The position numbers were made by a program, and so were the translations under genes. A DNA stretch of 64,000 bases, from assembly GCF_014212055.1 (NCBI RefSeq), contig NZ_JACJVO010000007.1, positions 235,062 through 299,061 of the forward strand. Reading direction: 5' to 3'. This document shows positions 36,844 through 45,614 of this stretch, piece by piece. Source of the DNA: Cohnella zeiphila. Lineage in GTDB: Bacteria; Bacillota; Bacilli; Paenibacillales; Paenibacillaceae. Within the stretch, counting starts at the first letter, position 1. Each line of letters begins with the position of its first letter. The notes beneath the pieces are model-generated. The model made no database searches, was not told the DNA's origin, and was given only the letters and a program-made list of their open reading frames with translations.

Positions 36844-37572
36844 TCAATACTTGCCTGCTTCGGCCCCGTCCGCCTCCCGGACGACCCGGACGCGGTCCGC
36901 CGCGACGCCGAATTGGGACGATACAAGCGTTGCCACCCGGGAACTGACGGTCTCATCCGCCGGCGCCGCGCCCGCCGGAACGGCTTCGGATTCGCCCGCC
37001 GCGCCTTCTCCGGGAGCGGCGGACGGGGCATCCGTCTCGCCGTCGATGTCGATCTCGACGGGGGCGACCGGTTCGATCTCGTCCGAGACGTCCGTGCGGC
37101 CGGCGGATTGATCCGGCACGCGGCCGCTATCGGCGAGCCACACCGTCACGGCCGTTACTTCCCGGCCGCCTCCCGGCTCGTCGTCCGTCTGCACGTCCAC
37201 CTTGCGGACTTCGCCGACGCCGGATCGGTCCACGGCGGTTTCGATCTGCGCGGCCAATTCGCTCGAGGCGAGCTGCGCCGCTTGCCGGTCGCGGGACGCG
37301 CTCAGCTTGGACGCATCGTCGCGGATCTTCCCGAGCTCGGCCGGATCCGTCGTCGGGCTCAGCCGAATCGAACCGAGCTCCCTCGACAGCTCGCTGCCGA
37401 AATCCTGCTTGAACCAGTGCAGCAGCGGCGTCGATACCGTCATCAGCACGAGCAGGCCGGCGACGAGCCGCACATACCGCTGCATCGTGCGGTTGGGCAG
37501 CAGCAGATCGACGAGCGAGGCTAGAAGCACGACGGCAACGATCTGCTGCAGCCAACCCGACAGTGACGCCAT
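36844..37572 (-). CDS. spoIIIAF: Stage III sporulation protein AF
   Basis: A 242-aa protein with two N-terminal helices (about 6-24 and 33-50, VVLLASLVDLLLPNRTMQRY then VRLVAGLLVLMTVSTPLLHWF) and a ring-building-like domain. The C-terminal half includes a negatively charged Pro/Ala/Glu insertion (about 170-215) that makes it longer than the usual 200 residues, before the conserved VATLVSSQFGVAADRVRVV. Part of the spoIIIA operon. Confidence 0.93.
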   Translation of the reverse strand: MASLSGWLQQIVAVVLLASLVDLLLPNRTMQRYVRLVAGLLVLMTVSTPLLHWFKQDFGSELSRELGSIRLSPTTDPAELGKIRDDASKLSASRDRQAAQLASSELAAQIETAVDRSGVGEVRKVDVQTDDEPGGGREVTAVTVWLADSGRVPDQSAGRTDVSDEIEPVAPVEIDIDGETDAPSAAPGEGAAGESEAVPAGAAPADETVSSRVATLVSSQFGVAADRVRVVREADGAEAGKY

Positions 37573-37594
37573 GCCTCTTGCCTCCTTCCGGCCG

Positions 37595-38881
37595 TCACCG
37601 CATCATCACCGATGCGTTGCCGGCGGTCAGAATGATCGTTACGGCCAGGAAAAACATCAGGCCGACCGACGCCAGCGCCGCGAAAACGTAGATCATCGTC
37701 TTTCCGATCGTCTGCAGGCACTGCACGATCGGCGTATCTCCGAGCGGCTGCAGCACCGCGGCCGACAGGTTGTAGATGAGCGCCAGCGTCAGAATTTTCA
37801 CGGCGGGAAAGGCGCATAGGAACAGCAGAATGACGACCCCGGCCAGTCCGACCGCGTTTTTGACGAGCAAGCTTGCCGACAGGACGGTATCCGCCGCGTC
37901 CGAGAACATGCGGCCGACGACCGGAACGAAGTTGCCGGTGACGAACTTGGCCGTCTTGAGCGCGATTCCGTCCGACACCGCGCTCGTGGCGCCTTGGATC
38001 GACAGCACCCCGAGGAAGATCGTCAGCAAGACTCCGAGCAGTCCGACGCCGATGCTTCGCAGGAGATTGGCCAGCTGGGTGACCTTGTAGCGGTCCGAAA
38101 TGCTGCTGACCAGATGAAGCACCGCCGAGAAGAACAGCATCGGGAACACGAACAGGTGAATGAGCGTGCCGACCGTGTGAATCATGAACACGATGAGCGG
38201 ATGCAGCACCGCAACCGTCGTCACGCCGCCCGTGCTGGCCAGCAGGGTCAGCAGCAGGGGCACCATCGCGAGCATGAACTGCACCATGTTGCCGATGGCG
38301 TCTCCCGCGTACTGGGTGGCGGACCGGAAGCTGTTGACGGCGATGATCAGCAGCACCATGTAGGCGATCGCGTAGGCGACCTTGCTGACCGCGTTGCGCT
38401 CGAAAGCGTTCTGCATCGTTTCCAGGATCATCGTAAAAATCGCCAGAAGCACGATCGTGATGATCAATTTGCCGCTGTACAGCACTTCGTGGAGAAAGAA
38501 TCGCGCCAGTCCGACGACCGCCTGTCCCGCATCCCAAGGCTGCCCGCTCGGGAACATGAGCTGTTTCAGGGACGGTGCCTTGCCTTCGGGAAAGTAGCCG
38601 CCGTATTCCCCTCGAAGCTGATCCCAGAACTTCTCGATCGGACCGAGGTCCACTTCGCTCGCCTGCTGGCGGGCGAGATCGCCGGCGACGGATTCTCCGT
38701 CCGTTCCGGAGGACGCCGGCGCCGCCGATTGGACCTGCGCCGCCGCCGTTCCTTCCGTGCCTGACGAATCCGCGCCGGAGGCCCACGCCGACAGCGGCAG
38801 CAGCGACAGCAGCCAGGCGGAGAACAGCAGCACGAGCGGAAGCAGCCCGGGTTTGCGTTTAAGCGGTAGCAGGGGGCTCAT
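37595..38881 (-). CDS. spoIIIAE: Stage III sporulation protein AE
   Basis: A 428-aa polytopic membrane protein with a signal peptide-like N-terminus (about 8-34) and an Ala/Gly/Gln-rich stretch before the conserved region. About eight helices follow residue 120; FVPVVGRMFSDAADTVLSASLLVKNAVGL is typical of SpoIIIAE. It is the largest integral-membrane part of the SpoIIIA complex. ATG 38881 follows spoIIIAD by 40 nt. Confidence 0.95.
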   Translation of the reverse strand: MSPLLPLKRKPGLLPLVLLFSAWLLSLLPLSAWASGADSSGTEGTAAAQVQSAAPASSGTDGESVAGDLARQQASEVDLGPIEKFWDQLRGEYGGYFPEGKAPSLKQLMFPSGQPWDAGQAVVGLARFFLHEVLYSGKLIITIVLLAIFTMILETMQNAFERNAVSKVAYAIAYMVLLIIAVNSFRSATQYAGDAIGNMVQFMLAMVPLLLTLLASTGGVTTVAVLHPLIVFMIHTVGTLIHLFVFPMLFFSAVLHLVSSISDRYKVTQLANLLRSIGVGLLGVLLTIFLGVLSIQGATSAVSDGIALKTAKFVTGNFVPVVGRMFSDAADTVLSASLLVKNAVGLAGVVILLFLCAFPAVKILTLALIYNLSAAVLQPLGDTPIVQCLQTIGKTMIYVFAALASVGLMFFLAVTIILTAGNASVMMR

Positions 38882-38921
38882 GCCTAGCGTTCCTCCTCCC
38901 GTTGCGGCGAAGCTGCGGCTG

Positions 38922-39311
38922 TCAGGACGGCAGCAGGCCCAGCACCGTCTCGATCATGACGCTGATGATCGGAACCGACATGACGAGAATGAGCATTTTG
39001 CCCGCAAACTCGATTTTGGAAGCGACGCTCTCCATCCCCGAATCCCGCACGATCTGGGCGCCGAACTCGGCGATGTAGGCGATGCCGATGATCTTGAGCA
39101 TGGTCTTCAGGTACACTGAAGGGATGCCCGAGCGGTCGGCCAAATCTTCCAGAACCGAGACGACGCTGTCGATCTTGCCGATCATCGCCAGGAAGATGGC
39201 GATGCCGACGAACGCGGAGATCAGAAACGCGAAGATCGGCTTCTGCTCCCGCACGACGAGGATGAGCACGGTTGCGAGCAGCCCGATGCCGACGATCTGC
39301 AAGATTTCCAC
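38922..39311 (-). CDS. spoIIIAD: Stage III sporulation protein AD
   Basis: A small membrane protein of about 129 aa with four helices. QIVGIGLLATVLILVVREQKPIFAFLISAF and the conserved YLKTMLKIIGIAYIAEFGAQI identify it. GTG 39311 has AGGTGA 6 nt upstream; GTG 39320 would add three residues with a poorer SD. It lies 24 nt behind spoIIIAC. Confidence 0.93.
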   Translation of the reverse strand: MEILQIVGIGLLATVLILVVREQKPIFAFLISAFVGIAIFLAMIGKIDSVVSVLEDLADRSGIPSVYLKTMLKIIGIAYIAEFGAQIVRDSGMESVASKIEFAGKMLILVMSVPIISVMIETVLGLLPS

Positions 39312-39335
39312 CGCTCTCACCTGCCGTCCGATACG

Positions 39336-39539
39336 TTACTGGAACAAGAAGATCGTTTTGATCTCCTGAAACAGGTCGTTCAGCAGCCTGACGACCATAA
39401 ACAGCACGACGACGAATCCGATGACGGTAACCCAATGCGCCATATCCTCTTTGCCCATCTGCTTCAGAACCGTATGGATCATGGCGACGATAATGCCGAT
39501 GCCGGCGATCTGGAAAATCGTGCTGACGTCGATATTCAT
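39336..39539 (-). CDS. spoIIIAC: Stage III sporulation protein AC
   Basis: A 67-aa protein with two membrane helices (IFQIAGIGIIVAMIHTVLKQ and WVTVIGFVVVLFMVVRLL) separated by a short MGKEDMAH turn, the invariant SpoIIIAC layout. It lies 15 nt behind spoIIIAB. Confidence 0.94.
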   Translation of the reverse strand: MNIDVSTIFQIAGIGIIVAMIHTVLKQMGKEDMAHWVTVIGFVVVLFMVVRLLNDLFQEIKTIFLFQ

Positions 39540-39554
39540 CGATTCGGCCCCCTA

Positions 39555-40073
39555 CTACAACATCAGGATGACGACCAGGGCCGCCCCCAGCACCCCCAGG
39601 CTCCGGCTTAACTTCTCATACCTTTGCTGCTCCTCTCGGGCGGCGGATTCTTCGTCCTGCAGCTGGAGCATGGCCAGGCGCACGTGCTTGAGCTGGTCCT
39701 CCTTGCCGCTGCCGCCGAGGGAAGCGCCGAGCCGCAGCATCGCTTCCTTCTCCCCGGCCCGCATGGACGTCGAGCTCCAATTGTCCGAGAGAACCCGCTC
39801 CCAGCTTTCGCTTACCGTGCCTCCCCGCTCCGACCGGAGCTCGCCCGCGATATCCGCGAACATGCCGGACAGCGGCGGGGGCAGGACGAGCGCCATCCGC
39901 CGGAGAGCGTCGGGCAGAGGCGTCTGGCCGTAGCCGATCTCCGTCTCGAGGCGCTGGAGCGCATGCAGCAGGTGCCGGATTTGGCGGGGCCGTTCGGCGA
40001 ATCTCGCCGCTTGCACGAACCCGATCATCGTGCCGGCGAACAGCACGAGCGCGGCTCCGATCAGCTTAAGCAT
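39555..40073 (-). CDS. spoIIIAB: Stage III sporulation protein AB
   Basis: A 172-aa protein close to the 171 aa of B. subtilis. An N-terminal helix (MLKLIGAALVLFAGTMIGF) and a C-terminal helix (SLGVLGAALVVILML) flank a helical domain with RPRQIRHLLHALQRLETEI; the fold resembles GspF of type II secretion. ATG 40073 has GGAGG 8 nt upstream; the neighbouring ATG at 40076 is also possible. It overlaps spoIIIAA by 8 nt. Confidence 0.94.
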   Translation of the reverse strand: MLKLIGAALVLFAGTMIGFVQAARFAERPRQIRHLLHALQRLETEIGYGQTPLPDALRRMALVLPPPLSGMFADIAGELRSERGGTVSESWERVLSDNWSSTSMRAGEKEAMLRLGASLGGSGKEDQLKHVRLAMLQLQDEESAAREEQQRYEKLSRSLGVLGAALVVILML

Positions 40074-41187
40074 CATGAGAGCCTCCGCCATCGCCGGTAC
40101 GATCCGGCGAGCGGATCGGCGGAAGCGGTCTCTGCAGCAGGGCCGGCTCCCGGCCGGCATCCGGCGGCCGCGCCGGCGCCGGGGCATCCCGCGGCGCCGC
40201 CCATGATCGGCGCGCGCCTCGTCCCGCTTCCTGCTCCGCCTCGTCCGGCGCATAGACCCGGTGGACGACTCGTCCTCCGCTTCGGGAAAGCACGGCGTAA
40301 GCGCCGAACATTCCTTCCCGGGCGAGCGAAGCAAGCACCGGCCTTCTGAAGACGTCGGACAAGTCGGCCGCATGGGCGGTCGCCAGCACGCGCACCCCGG
40401 CGTGCAGCGCTTCCCGCAGCGCCTCCGCGTCCTCCGTCCGGCCGATCTCGTCGACTACGAGAACTTCCGGCGACATCGAGCGGATGAGCATCATCATTCC
40501 CTCCGCCTTCGGGCAGGCGTCCAACACGTCGCTGCGCGGGCCGAGGTCAAATGAAGGAACCCCGCGCTCGCAGGCGGCGATCTCCGACCTCTCGTCGACG
40601 ATGCCGACTTTGCGGCCGCTCCAGTTCCGCGCCGCCGGATGGTTCCATTCCCCGGCGCTGACCGCCCGGGCCAAGTCGCGCAGCATCGTCGTCTTACCTT
40701 GTTGCGGCGCGGAGACGAGCAGCGTGTGGCGAACCGTCCGTGAGGTCAAGTCCAACAGTTCCGGCAGAAGTCTGGCGGCGCATCCCGCCCTGGCGCGGGC
40801 GATCCGCACGTTAAAGCCGGCGATGTCGCGCAGATGCCGGACGGAACCGCCCTCGAGGACGGTCCGGCCGGCCAGTCCGATCCGATGACCCCCGGCAACG
40901 GTGACGAAACCGCGCCTGAGCTCCTCTTCCACCGCGTACAGAGAATAGTCCGTTAATTTCTCAAGCAGCGCCCTGCAATCGTCCCGGCTCGGCCGATATC
41001 CCGGGTGGTGATCGGCCGAGAGCGTTCCGTCCGGTCCGACGAACGCGAACCGGCTGCCGTACCCGACTTCCAGCGGACGATTCTCGCGAATGCGAATCTC
41101 TTCCAGCTCGTCCAGGACGGCGGGCGGAAGCTTGGCCAGAATGAGCCTTATAGAATGCGGCAGCCAATCGAACTGAAGCGGCGGCAT
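40066..41187 (-). CDS. spoIIIAA: Stage III sporulation protein AA (ATPase)
   Basis: A 373-aa RecA-like ATPase related to type II/IV secretion motors, thought to power the SpoIIIA channel. Walker A is LLVSAPQQGKTTMLRDLAR, Walker B is VLVVDEIGRTEDAEAL, and GIVDERSEIAAC is the family motif. ATG 41187 has AAGGGGG 7 nt upstream. The protein is about 65 residues longer than B. subtilis SpoIIIAA; the extra part is a C-terminal Ala/Pro/Arg-rich tail that overlaps the spoIIIAB start. A sigma-E promoter precedes it. Confidence 0.95.
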   Translation of the reverse strand: MPPLQFDWLPHSIRLILAKLPPAVLDELEEIRIRENRPLEVGYGSRFAFVGPDGTLSADHHPGYRPSRDDCRALLEKLTDYSLYAVEEELRRGFVTVAGGHRIGLAGRTVLEGGSVRHLRDIAGFNVRIARARAGCAARLLPELLDLTSRTVRHTLLVSAPQQGKTTMLRDLARAVSAGEWNHPAARNWSGRKVGIVDERSEIAACERGVPSFDLGPRSDVLDACPKAEGMMMLIRSMSPEVLVVDEIGRTEDAEALREALHAGVRVLATAHAADLSDVFRRPVLASLAREGMFGAYAVLSRSGGRVVHRVYAPDEAEQEAGRGARRSWAAPRDAPAPARPPDAGREPALLQRPLPPIRSPDRTGDGGGSHDA

Positions 41188-41230
41188 CGGGATTCCCCCT
41201 TTCCCGAGTCGTATGTCCATTACTGATTCA

Positions 41231-41259
41231 TATGTATGCTTGGACGACCCGTTTATGAC
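41231..41259 (-). promoter_or_regulatory. Sigma-E promoter of the spoIIIA operon
   Basis: On the minus strand GTCATAA (41253-41259), 14 bp, then CATACATA (41231-41238), close to the mother-cell sigma-E consensus. Transcription would start about 37 nt before the spoIIIAA ATG. The B. subtilis operon is known to depend on sigma-E. Confidence 0.7.
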
Positions 41260-41288
41260 TGCTTGGCTTACACTGCAGGCGAGCGACT

Positions 41289-41552
41289 CTATTTCTTCAG
41301 GATTCCGATCAGCAGGCACGATACGCCCACGGTCACCAGTATCAGGCGCATGGGAGACAGCTTGTCCGACAAGCCGACCAGGCCGATCGCCGTTGTCGTG
41401 AGCAATACGATCGGCCCGACAAGCGCCAGCATGGAATTGACCGCGAGCGCCTTTTGCACCTCGTTCAGCTTCAGCATGACGAGCGCGGCCGTCAGTTCGA
41501 GGCTTCCGGAGACGATCCTCAGCAGCGCCATGCTGAATACGTGTTTATCCAC
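41289..41552 (-). CDS. yqhV: YqhV-family small membrane protein (DUF2619)
   Basis: An 87-aa protein with three hydrophobic segments (ALLRIVSGSLELTAALVMLK, SMLALVGPIVLLTTTAIGLV, ILVTVGVSCLLIGIL). Both sequence and position directly before spoIIIAA match B. subtilis yqhV. GTG 41552 has AAAGGGG 8 nt upstream; TTG 41570 is upstream in frame. Function unknown. Confidence 0.9.
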   Translation of the reverse strand: MDKHVFSMALLRIVSGSLELTAALVMLKLNEVQKALAVNSMLALVGPIVLLTTTAIGLVGLSDKLSPMRLILVTVGVSCLLIGILKK

Positions 41553-41800
41553 CCTGCCTTCCCCTTTCAATCAAAGTTTGTCCGTGTTTCTACTCTATGC
41601 CGGCCGGAACGCCAACTTGCCTTTTTCCATGCGGATCTTCCTTGTCGCGCCGAAAAAGTAGATTCGTATAGAAGAAAGGGCGCCCGAAATATTGCCCGCC
41701 GTTCTCGGGCACCGGCCTAAGCCTGGAAGCATATATTGCTTTTGCAAACCTTACCGGCGCCTGCGGCGGTAAATTCAACCTTACGCAAGGAGAGTTGAGC

Positions 41801-42622
41801 ATGGATACGAAAATCGGGGAGTCGACCTGGCCCGCGGTGCTGACGGATCCGAGCGAACGCCGGTCGGCCAAACCTCGAACGACCGGCCTGACCATGGTCA
41901 TCGACAAAGGAATGGGACCGGCCGCTTTCGCCGATCTGCTCACCCTGGCCGGCGATTACATCGATCTGGTCAAATTCGGTTTCGGCACCGCGCCCCTTCA
42001 TCCGCTTCCCCTGCTCCGGGAGAAGATCGCCGCCGCCCGCCGATACGGCATCGCCACTTTTCCCGGGGGCACGTTGCTGGAAGCGGCGATTCGGCATCGG
42101 GCGGAGAAAGGGTTTTTCGACATGGCGCAGGAAATCGGCTTCGACGCCGTGGAAGTGTCGGACGGAACGATCGATCTGGATCGCGGGACCAGAGATCGTT
42201 TGATTCGCCAAGCGGGGCGGCTCGGCCTTCGGGTGTTCACGGAGTACGGGAAAAAGACGCCCGGATCGCGCATCGACGCGGACGATCTATGCCGGACGGT
42301 CGAGGAAGATTGCGGCTGCGGCGCGGAAATGGTGACGGTCGAGGCGCGCGAATCGGGGGTCGGGGTCGGCCTGTACGACGAGAACGGGAATTGTCGCGAA
42401 GAAGAACTGGATGAACTGCTTCGCCTGCTGCCCGATCCGAGCCGGGTCTTGTGGGAAGCGCCGCACAAAAACCAGCAGGTCGCCTTGCTCATGCGCGCCG
42501 GGGCCGACGTGAACCTGGGCAACGTTCCGCCATCGGAAGCGATGGCGCTGGAGACGATGCGCAGAGGCCTTCGGTCGGACACGTTCGCGCTTCACCGGTG
42601 CGTCATCGATTACGAGATCTGA
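41801..42622 (+). CDS. Phosphosulfolactate synthase (ComA/YitD family)
   Basis: A 273-aa TIM barrel that adds sulfite to phosphoenolpyruvate to give (R)-phosphosulfolactate. Family features: TGLTMVIDKGMGP, YIDLVKFGFGTA, TFPGGTLLEAA, FDAVEVSDGTIDL, VFTEYGKK and VLWEAPHKNQQVALL. In Bacillus the route supplies 3-sulfolactate, abundant in spores, while in archaea it feeds coenzyme M. No phosphatase or dehydrogenase partner is adjacent. ATG 41801 has AAGGAG 8-9 nt upstream. The 248 nt before it, shared with the divergent yqhV, show no convincing promoter. Confidence 0.92.
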   Translation: MDTKIGESTWPAVLTDPSERRSAKPRTTGLTMVIDKGMGPAAFADLLTLAGDYIDLVKFGFGTAPLHPLPLLREKIAAARRYGIATFPGGTLLEAAIRHRAEKGFFDMAQEIGFDAVEVSDGTIDLDRGTRDRLIRQAGRLGLRVFTEYGKKTPGSRIDADDLCRTVEEDCGCGAEMVTVEARESGVGVGLYDENGNCREEELDELLRLLPDPSRVLWEAPHKNQQVALLMRAGADVNLGNVPPSEAMALETMRRGLRSDTFALHRCVIDYEI

Positions 42623-42637
42623 CCGGCGCCGTACGAA

Positions 42638-42674
42638 AACAAGCCCCCCGACGGTTCTAAGCGGGGGGCTTGTT
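42638..42674 (+). terminator. Terminator of the phosphosulfolactate synthase gene
   Basis: A 12-bp perfect stem (AACAAGCCCCCC with GGGGGGCTTGTT) around a 13-nt loop, 16 nt past the stop. Confidence 0.8.
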
Positions 42675-42750
42675 CCATATGTTCTACATGAAGGCCTGTC
42701 TTCGACTTTTTGCCGGACGCGGCGCTAACGCTTGGAGGCGCAGACGATAC

Positions 42751-43209
42751 ATGAACGGAGAATTCGTGCTTGTCGCGTTGATCCTCATCGGCATGCTGGG
42801 ACGCTCGCCGATCATCACGACCGCGGCCTGCGTGCTGCTCATCGTCAAACTGATCCACCTGGAGCGCTTCTTGCCTTCCATCGAGCGGAGAGGGCTGGAG
42901 ATCGGACTGCTGTTCCTGACCTTGGCCGTGCTCGTGCCGTTCGCTTCGGGCAGAGTGCAGGTGAAAGACGTGATTAACGCGTTTACGAGCTGGACAGGCT
43001 GGGTCGCCCTGATGGGCGGCGCGGTCGCCACTTATATGAACGCGAAAGGACTGGAGATGCTGAAGTTCGATCCCCAGCTCATCGTCGGGCTCGTCATCGG
43101 CTCGATCATCGGCATCGTGACGCTGCGGGGCATTCCCGTCGGCCCGCTGATGGCGGCCGGAATTACCGCCTTGATCCTGAAGCTGGCGCAGATGTTGGCG
43201 GGAAAATAA
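42751..43209 (+). CDS. ytwI: DUF441 membrane protein (YtwI family)
   Basis: A 152-aa protein with about four or five membrane helices. The family pattern includes [45 protein letters not shown] and [26 protein letters not shown] 42751 has GGAGG 12 nt upstream; upstream in-frame codons run into the terminator. Function unknown; B. subtilis ytwI lies elsewhere, so this is not a syntenic position. Confidence 0.88.
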   Translation: MNGEFVLVALILIGMLGRSPIITTAACVLLIVKLIHLERFLPSIERRGLEIGLLFLTLAVLVPFASGRVQVKDVINAFTSWTGWVALMGGAVATYMNAKGLEMLKFDPQLIVGLVIGSIIGIVTLRGIPVGPLMAAGITALILKLAQMLAGK

Positions 43210-44041
43210 CGGCGGCTCCTCAGGACATCGCGATGAGGATCCGGAAGCGGCCGCTCGACCGTTACCGTCTTGTTCGCTTCGTCCCAAGCGATGCTCGCTC
43301 CCAGCTTCCGAAGATGGAGCGAAGCGGAAGAAATGCCTGACCGGAACGGGCGATGACGCCGTTGTTCAGCGGCATCGATTCTCCGTTCAGAACGACTTCG
43401 ATCGGCGCTTGCACCGGAACGGGCGTTACATGGTCGAAGTCGTAGTCCCCGCTGCCCAGCTCCGCGTTTTTTGTTGACGCCCCAGCCGAGCAAAGTTCCG
43501 TCCTTCTTATGCATAATGACGTGGCGGACATCCGGCCGAAGCTCGTCGACATCGGTCGCAAGCAGCTTCTTCCCGGCATTGGATGGCATCGATGCCCGCT
43601 CGACCGATATTTCGTACACATTGCCTTCCATCGTGAGCGCAATGACGGACCTCTCGACGGTATACGCCTCTTTCACGTTCCGCTATCCGGCGAGCAGGAC
43701 GGGCGCCGGCTGTTCGTGTGTCTCGGTCCTATCGGAATACCCCGTGACCGTCGAGCCCCAGAACCAGAGACGGGACTCGCCGTCGATCGCCAGATTCCTC
43801 GTGTCGTTGGCCGAAACGGCGCGAATGTTCGATAGGCCCTGCACCCGCTTGGCCAAAGCTGCGTCCCACGGCGAGGCCTGTCCCGTGTAATCATTCGTGC
43901 CATCCGATTTGATAAGCGTTTGCTCCGCGAACAAAGAGATGCCGCCGGCAGTCCCGGCAGCGGCGGCGGCCGGCAGCAGCAGAAACGGCGCTGCCGTCAC
44001 GCAAGCGAGCGGAGGAATCAAGACGAATCTCTTTTTTTCAT
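43210..44041 (-). pseudogene. Decayed surface-protein gene: RCC1-like repeats plus copper amine oxidase N-terminal-like domain
   Basis: A good SD (AGAAGGAGG) and ATG 44041 open a reading frame that fails after seven codons, because a run of seven A (44032-44038) shifts the frame; the next frame encodes a signal peptide (LIPPLACVTAAPFLLLPAA). RCC1-like repeats follow (NIRAVSANDTRNLAI, LWFWG; VKEAYTVERSVIALT; VRHVIMHKKDGTLLGWG). They are broken by an in-frame TAG at 43683-43685 and a shift at a run of six A (43467-43472). A stalk-like domain with VVLNGESMPLNNGVIARSGQ is shifted again near 43310 (SIF to KLGASIAWDEANKTVTV). No stop codon ends it before ytwI. At least four lesions argue for decay rather than phase variation. 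Confidence 0.8.
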
Positions 44042-44174
44042 AAAATCCTCCTTCTATTAACCGGCCTCACAGGTTCCGCATGATGAACGGCTGCGACTGG
44101 GAAAAGTCGCTAGAGAGCAGCCGCTTTAGCGAATCTTAAGGCATCCTCCGTTCCCGCGGCCGATCAAACGCAAA

Positions 44175-44217
44175 AAGAGAGCTGCCTTCGGTCCGGAAGA
44201 TCCGAGGCAGCTCTCTT
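44175..44217 (-). terminator. Terminator of lysC
   Basis: AAGAGAGCTGCCT pairs with AGGCAGCTCTCTT (13 bp), with an inner TCGG/CCGA helix; on the minus strand TTTTTGCGTTTG follows. The 215 nt between the decayed gene and lysC hold only this hairpin. Confidence 0.85.
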
Positions 44218-44258
44218 GCGGTTTTGAGCAATCGATGAGGTGCGGACGGCGGAATCGG

Positions 44259-45512
44259 TCAGCGCCGCTCCTGCGGTCCGCCGACGAAGGCCGATTCGGC
44301 CGTGTCGAGTCCATAGGCCGTATGAAGGGCGCGGACGACTTCCTGAAGCGGTTCGGACGCGATGACGCACGAGCATTTGATCTCCGACGTGCTGACCATC
44401 TTGATGCTGACGCCGGCTTTCGACATGACGTCGAACATCTTGGCGGCGACGCCCGGATTGGACACCATGCCGGCGCCAACGATCGACACCTTCACAAGTC
44501 CTTCCTCGTAAGTCGATTCGCGGTAAGGCACCGCTTCGCGGACGTTCGCGATGACCGCGAGCGCGCGCTCGCGGTCCGCCGACGAGACGGTAAACGAGAA
44601 GTCGGCTTTCCCGTTCTGAACGCCGCTCTGAACGATGATATCCACGTCGATGCCGGCATCGGCCAAAGCGCCGAACACGTTCGCCAGCACGCCCGGCACG
44701 TCCTCCACTCCGAGAATGCTGATTCTGGCCACGTTCTTATCGAATGCGATGCCGCTGACGACGACGCCTTGTTCCATTGCCGGTTCCTCCCTCACGAGCG
44801 TTCCTTCGTTCTGCGTAAAGCTTGAGCGCACCACCAGCCGTACCCGGTGATGCTTCGCGTACTCGACCGCACGCGGATGGAGCACGGCCGCTCCGAGATG
44901 GGCGAGCTCCAGCATCTCGTCATAGGAGATGACGTCCAGCTTGCGCGCGCACTTGACGACGCGCGGGTCGGTCGAATAGACTCCGTCCACGTCCGTATAA
45001 ATCTCGCAGGCGTCGGCTTGAACCGCCGCAGCCAGAGCGACCGCGGTCGTGTCCGAACCGCCCCGGCCGAGCGTAGTGATCTCGCCGTCCTCCGTCATCC
45101 CCTGGAAGCCGGCGACGATGACGATCTCGCCGCGGCCCAGCGCGGAGAGCAGGCGCTTCGGCTCGATGTTCGTGATCCGCGCCTTGCCGTGGACGGCCTC
45201 CGTCTCGATGCCGGCCTGCCAGCCGGTAAACGACCGGGCCGCGTGCCCGAGCTTGTGAATGGCCATGGCCAGCAGCGCGGTCGAGATTTGCTCGCCTGTC
45301 GTGAGCAGCATATCCATCTCCCTTGCGGGAGGCTGGGCGTTCAATTCCGAAGACTTATCGATCAGATCGTCGGTGGTGTCCCCCATGGCGGATACGACGA
45401 CGACGACCTGGTGTCCCTGCAGCTTCTTGTCGACGATCCGCTGCGCGACCCGTTGCATCCGTTCCGTCGTTCCGACGGAACTGCCGCCGAATTTCATGAC
45501 GTATAAAGACAA
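44259..45512 (-). CDS. lysC: Aspartate kinase (lysine/threonine-sensitive type II)
   Basis: A 417-aa enzyme for the first step of the aspartate family of amino acids. The kinase domain has VMKFGGSSVGTTERMQRVA, FQGMTEDGEITTLGRGGSDT and VDGVYSTDPRVV. Two ACT domains follow (about 265-400, ISILGVEDVPGVLANVF and VSIVGAGMVSNPGVAAKMF). Like B. subtilis LysC it probably also has an internal start giving a beta subunit; Met residues near 250 would serve. The start is uncertain: TTG 45512 gives the family length, GTG 45524 and ATG 45545 are upstream. The tandem array lies right upstream; I see no lysine riboswitch. Confidence 0.93.
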   Translation of the reverse strand: MSLYVMKFGGSSVGTTERMQRVAQRIVDKKLQGHQVVVVVSAMGDTTDDLIDKSSELNAQPPAREMDMLLTTGEQISTALLAMAIHKLGHAARSFTGWQAGIETEAVHGKARITNIEPKRLLSALGRGEIVIVAGFQGMTEDGEITTLGRGGSDTTAVALAAAVQADACEIYTDVDGVYSTDPRVVKCARKLDVISYDEMLELAHLGAAVLHPRAVEYAKHHRVRLVVRSSFTQNEGTLVREEPAMEQGVVVSGIAFDKNVARISILGVEDVPGVLANVFGALADAGIDVDIIVQSGVQNGKADFSFTVSSADRERALAVIANVREAVPYRESTYEEGLVKVSIVGAGMVSNPGVAAKMFDVMSKAGVSIKMVSTSEIKCSCVIASEPLQEVVRALHTAYGLDTAESAFVGGPQERR

Positions 45513-45614
45513 CTTCGCATTCACTCCCCGATGTTGCTTCTGCATACAGCACTATATTATAGCATAAGAGCTTGGGCCCCGGTACAATAAAAAAGCCGGC
45601 GAACGCGCTAGATA

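Noticed and set aside
41641..41680. Sigma-A promoter for the phosphosulfolactate synthase gene (TTGTCG, TATAGA)
   Set aside because: The spacer is 19 bp and both hexamers are imperfect; not enough to call.
43262..43676. Two short minus-strand genes in the region behind ytwI
   Set aside because: They are neighbouring frames of one broken gene; joining them across the A-run at 43467-43472 restores continuous RCC1 and stalk-domain similarity.
45513..45614. Lysine riboswitch before lysC
   Set aside because: Only about 100 nt separate lysC from the repeats and no L-box core or terminator/antiterminator is visible.
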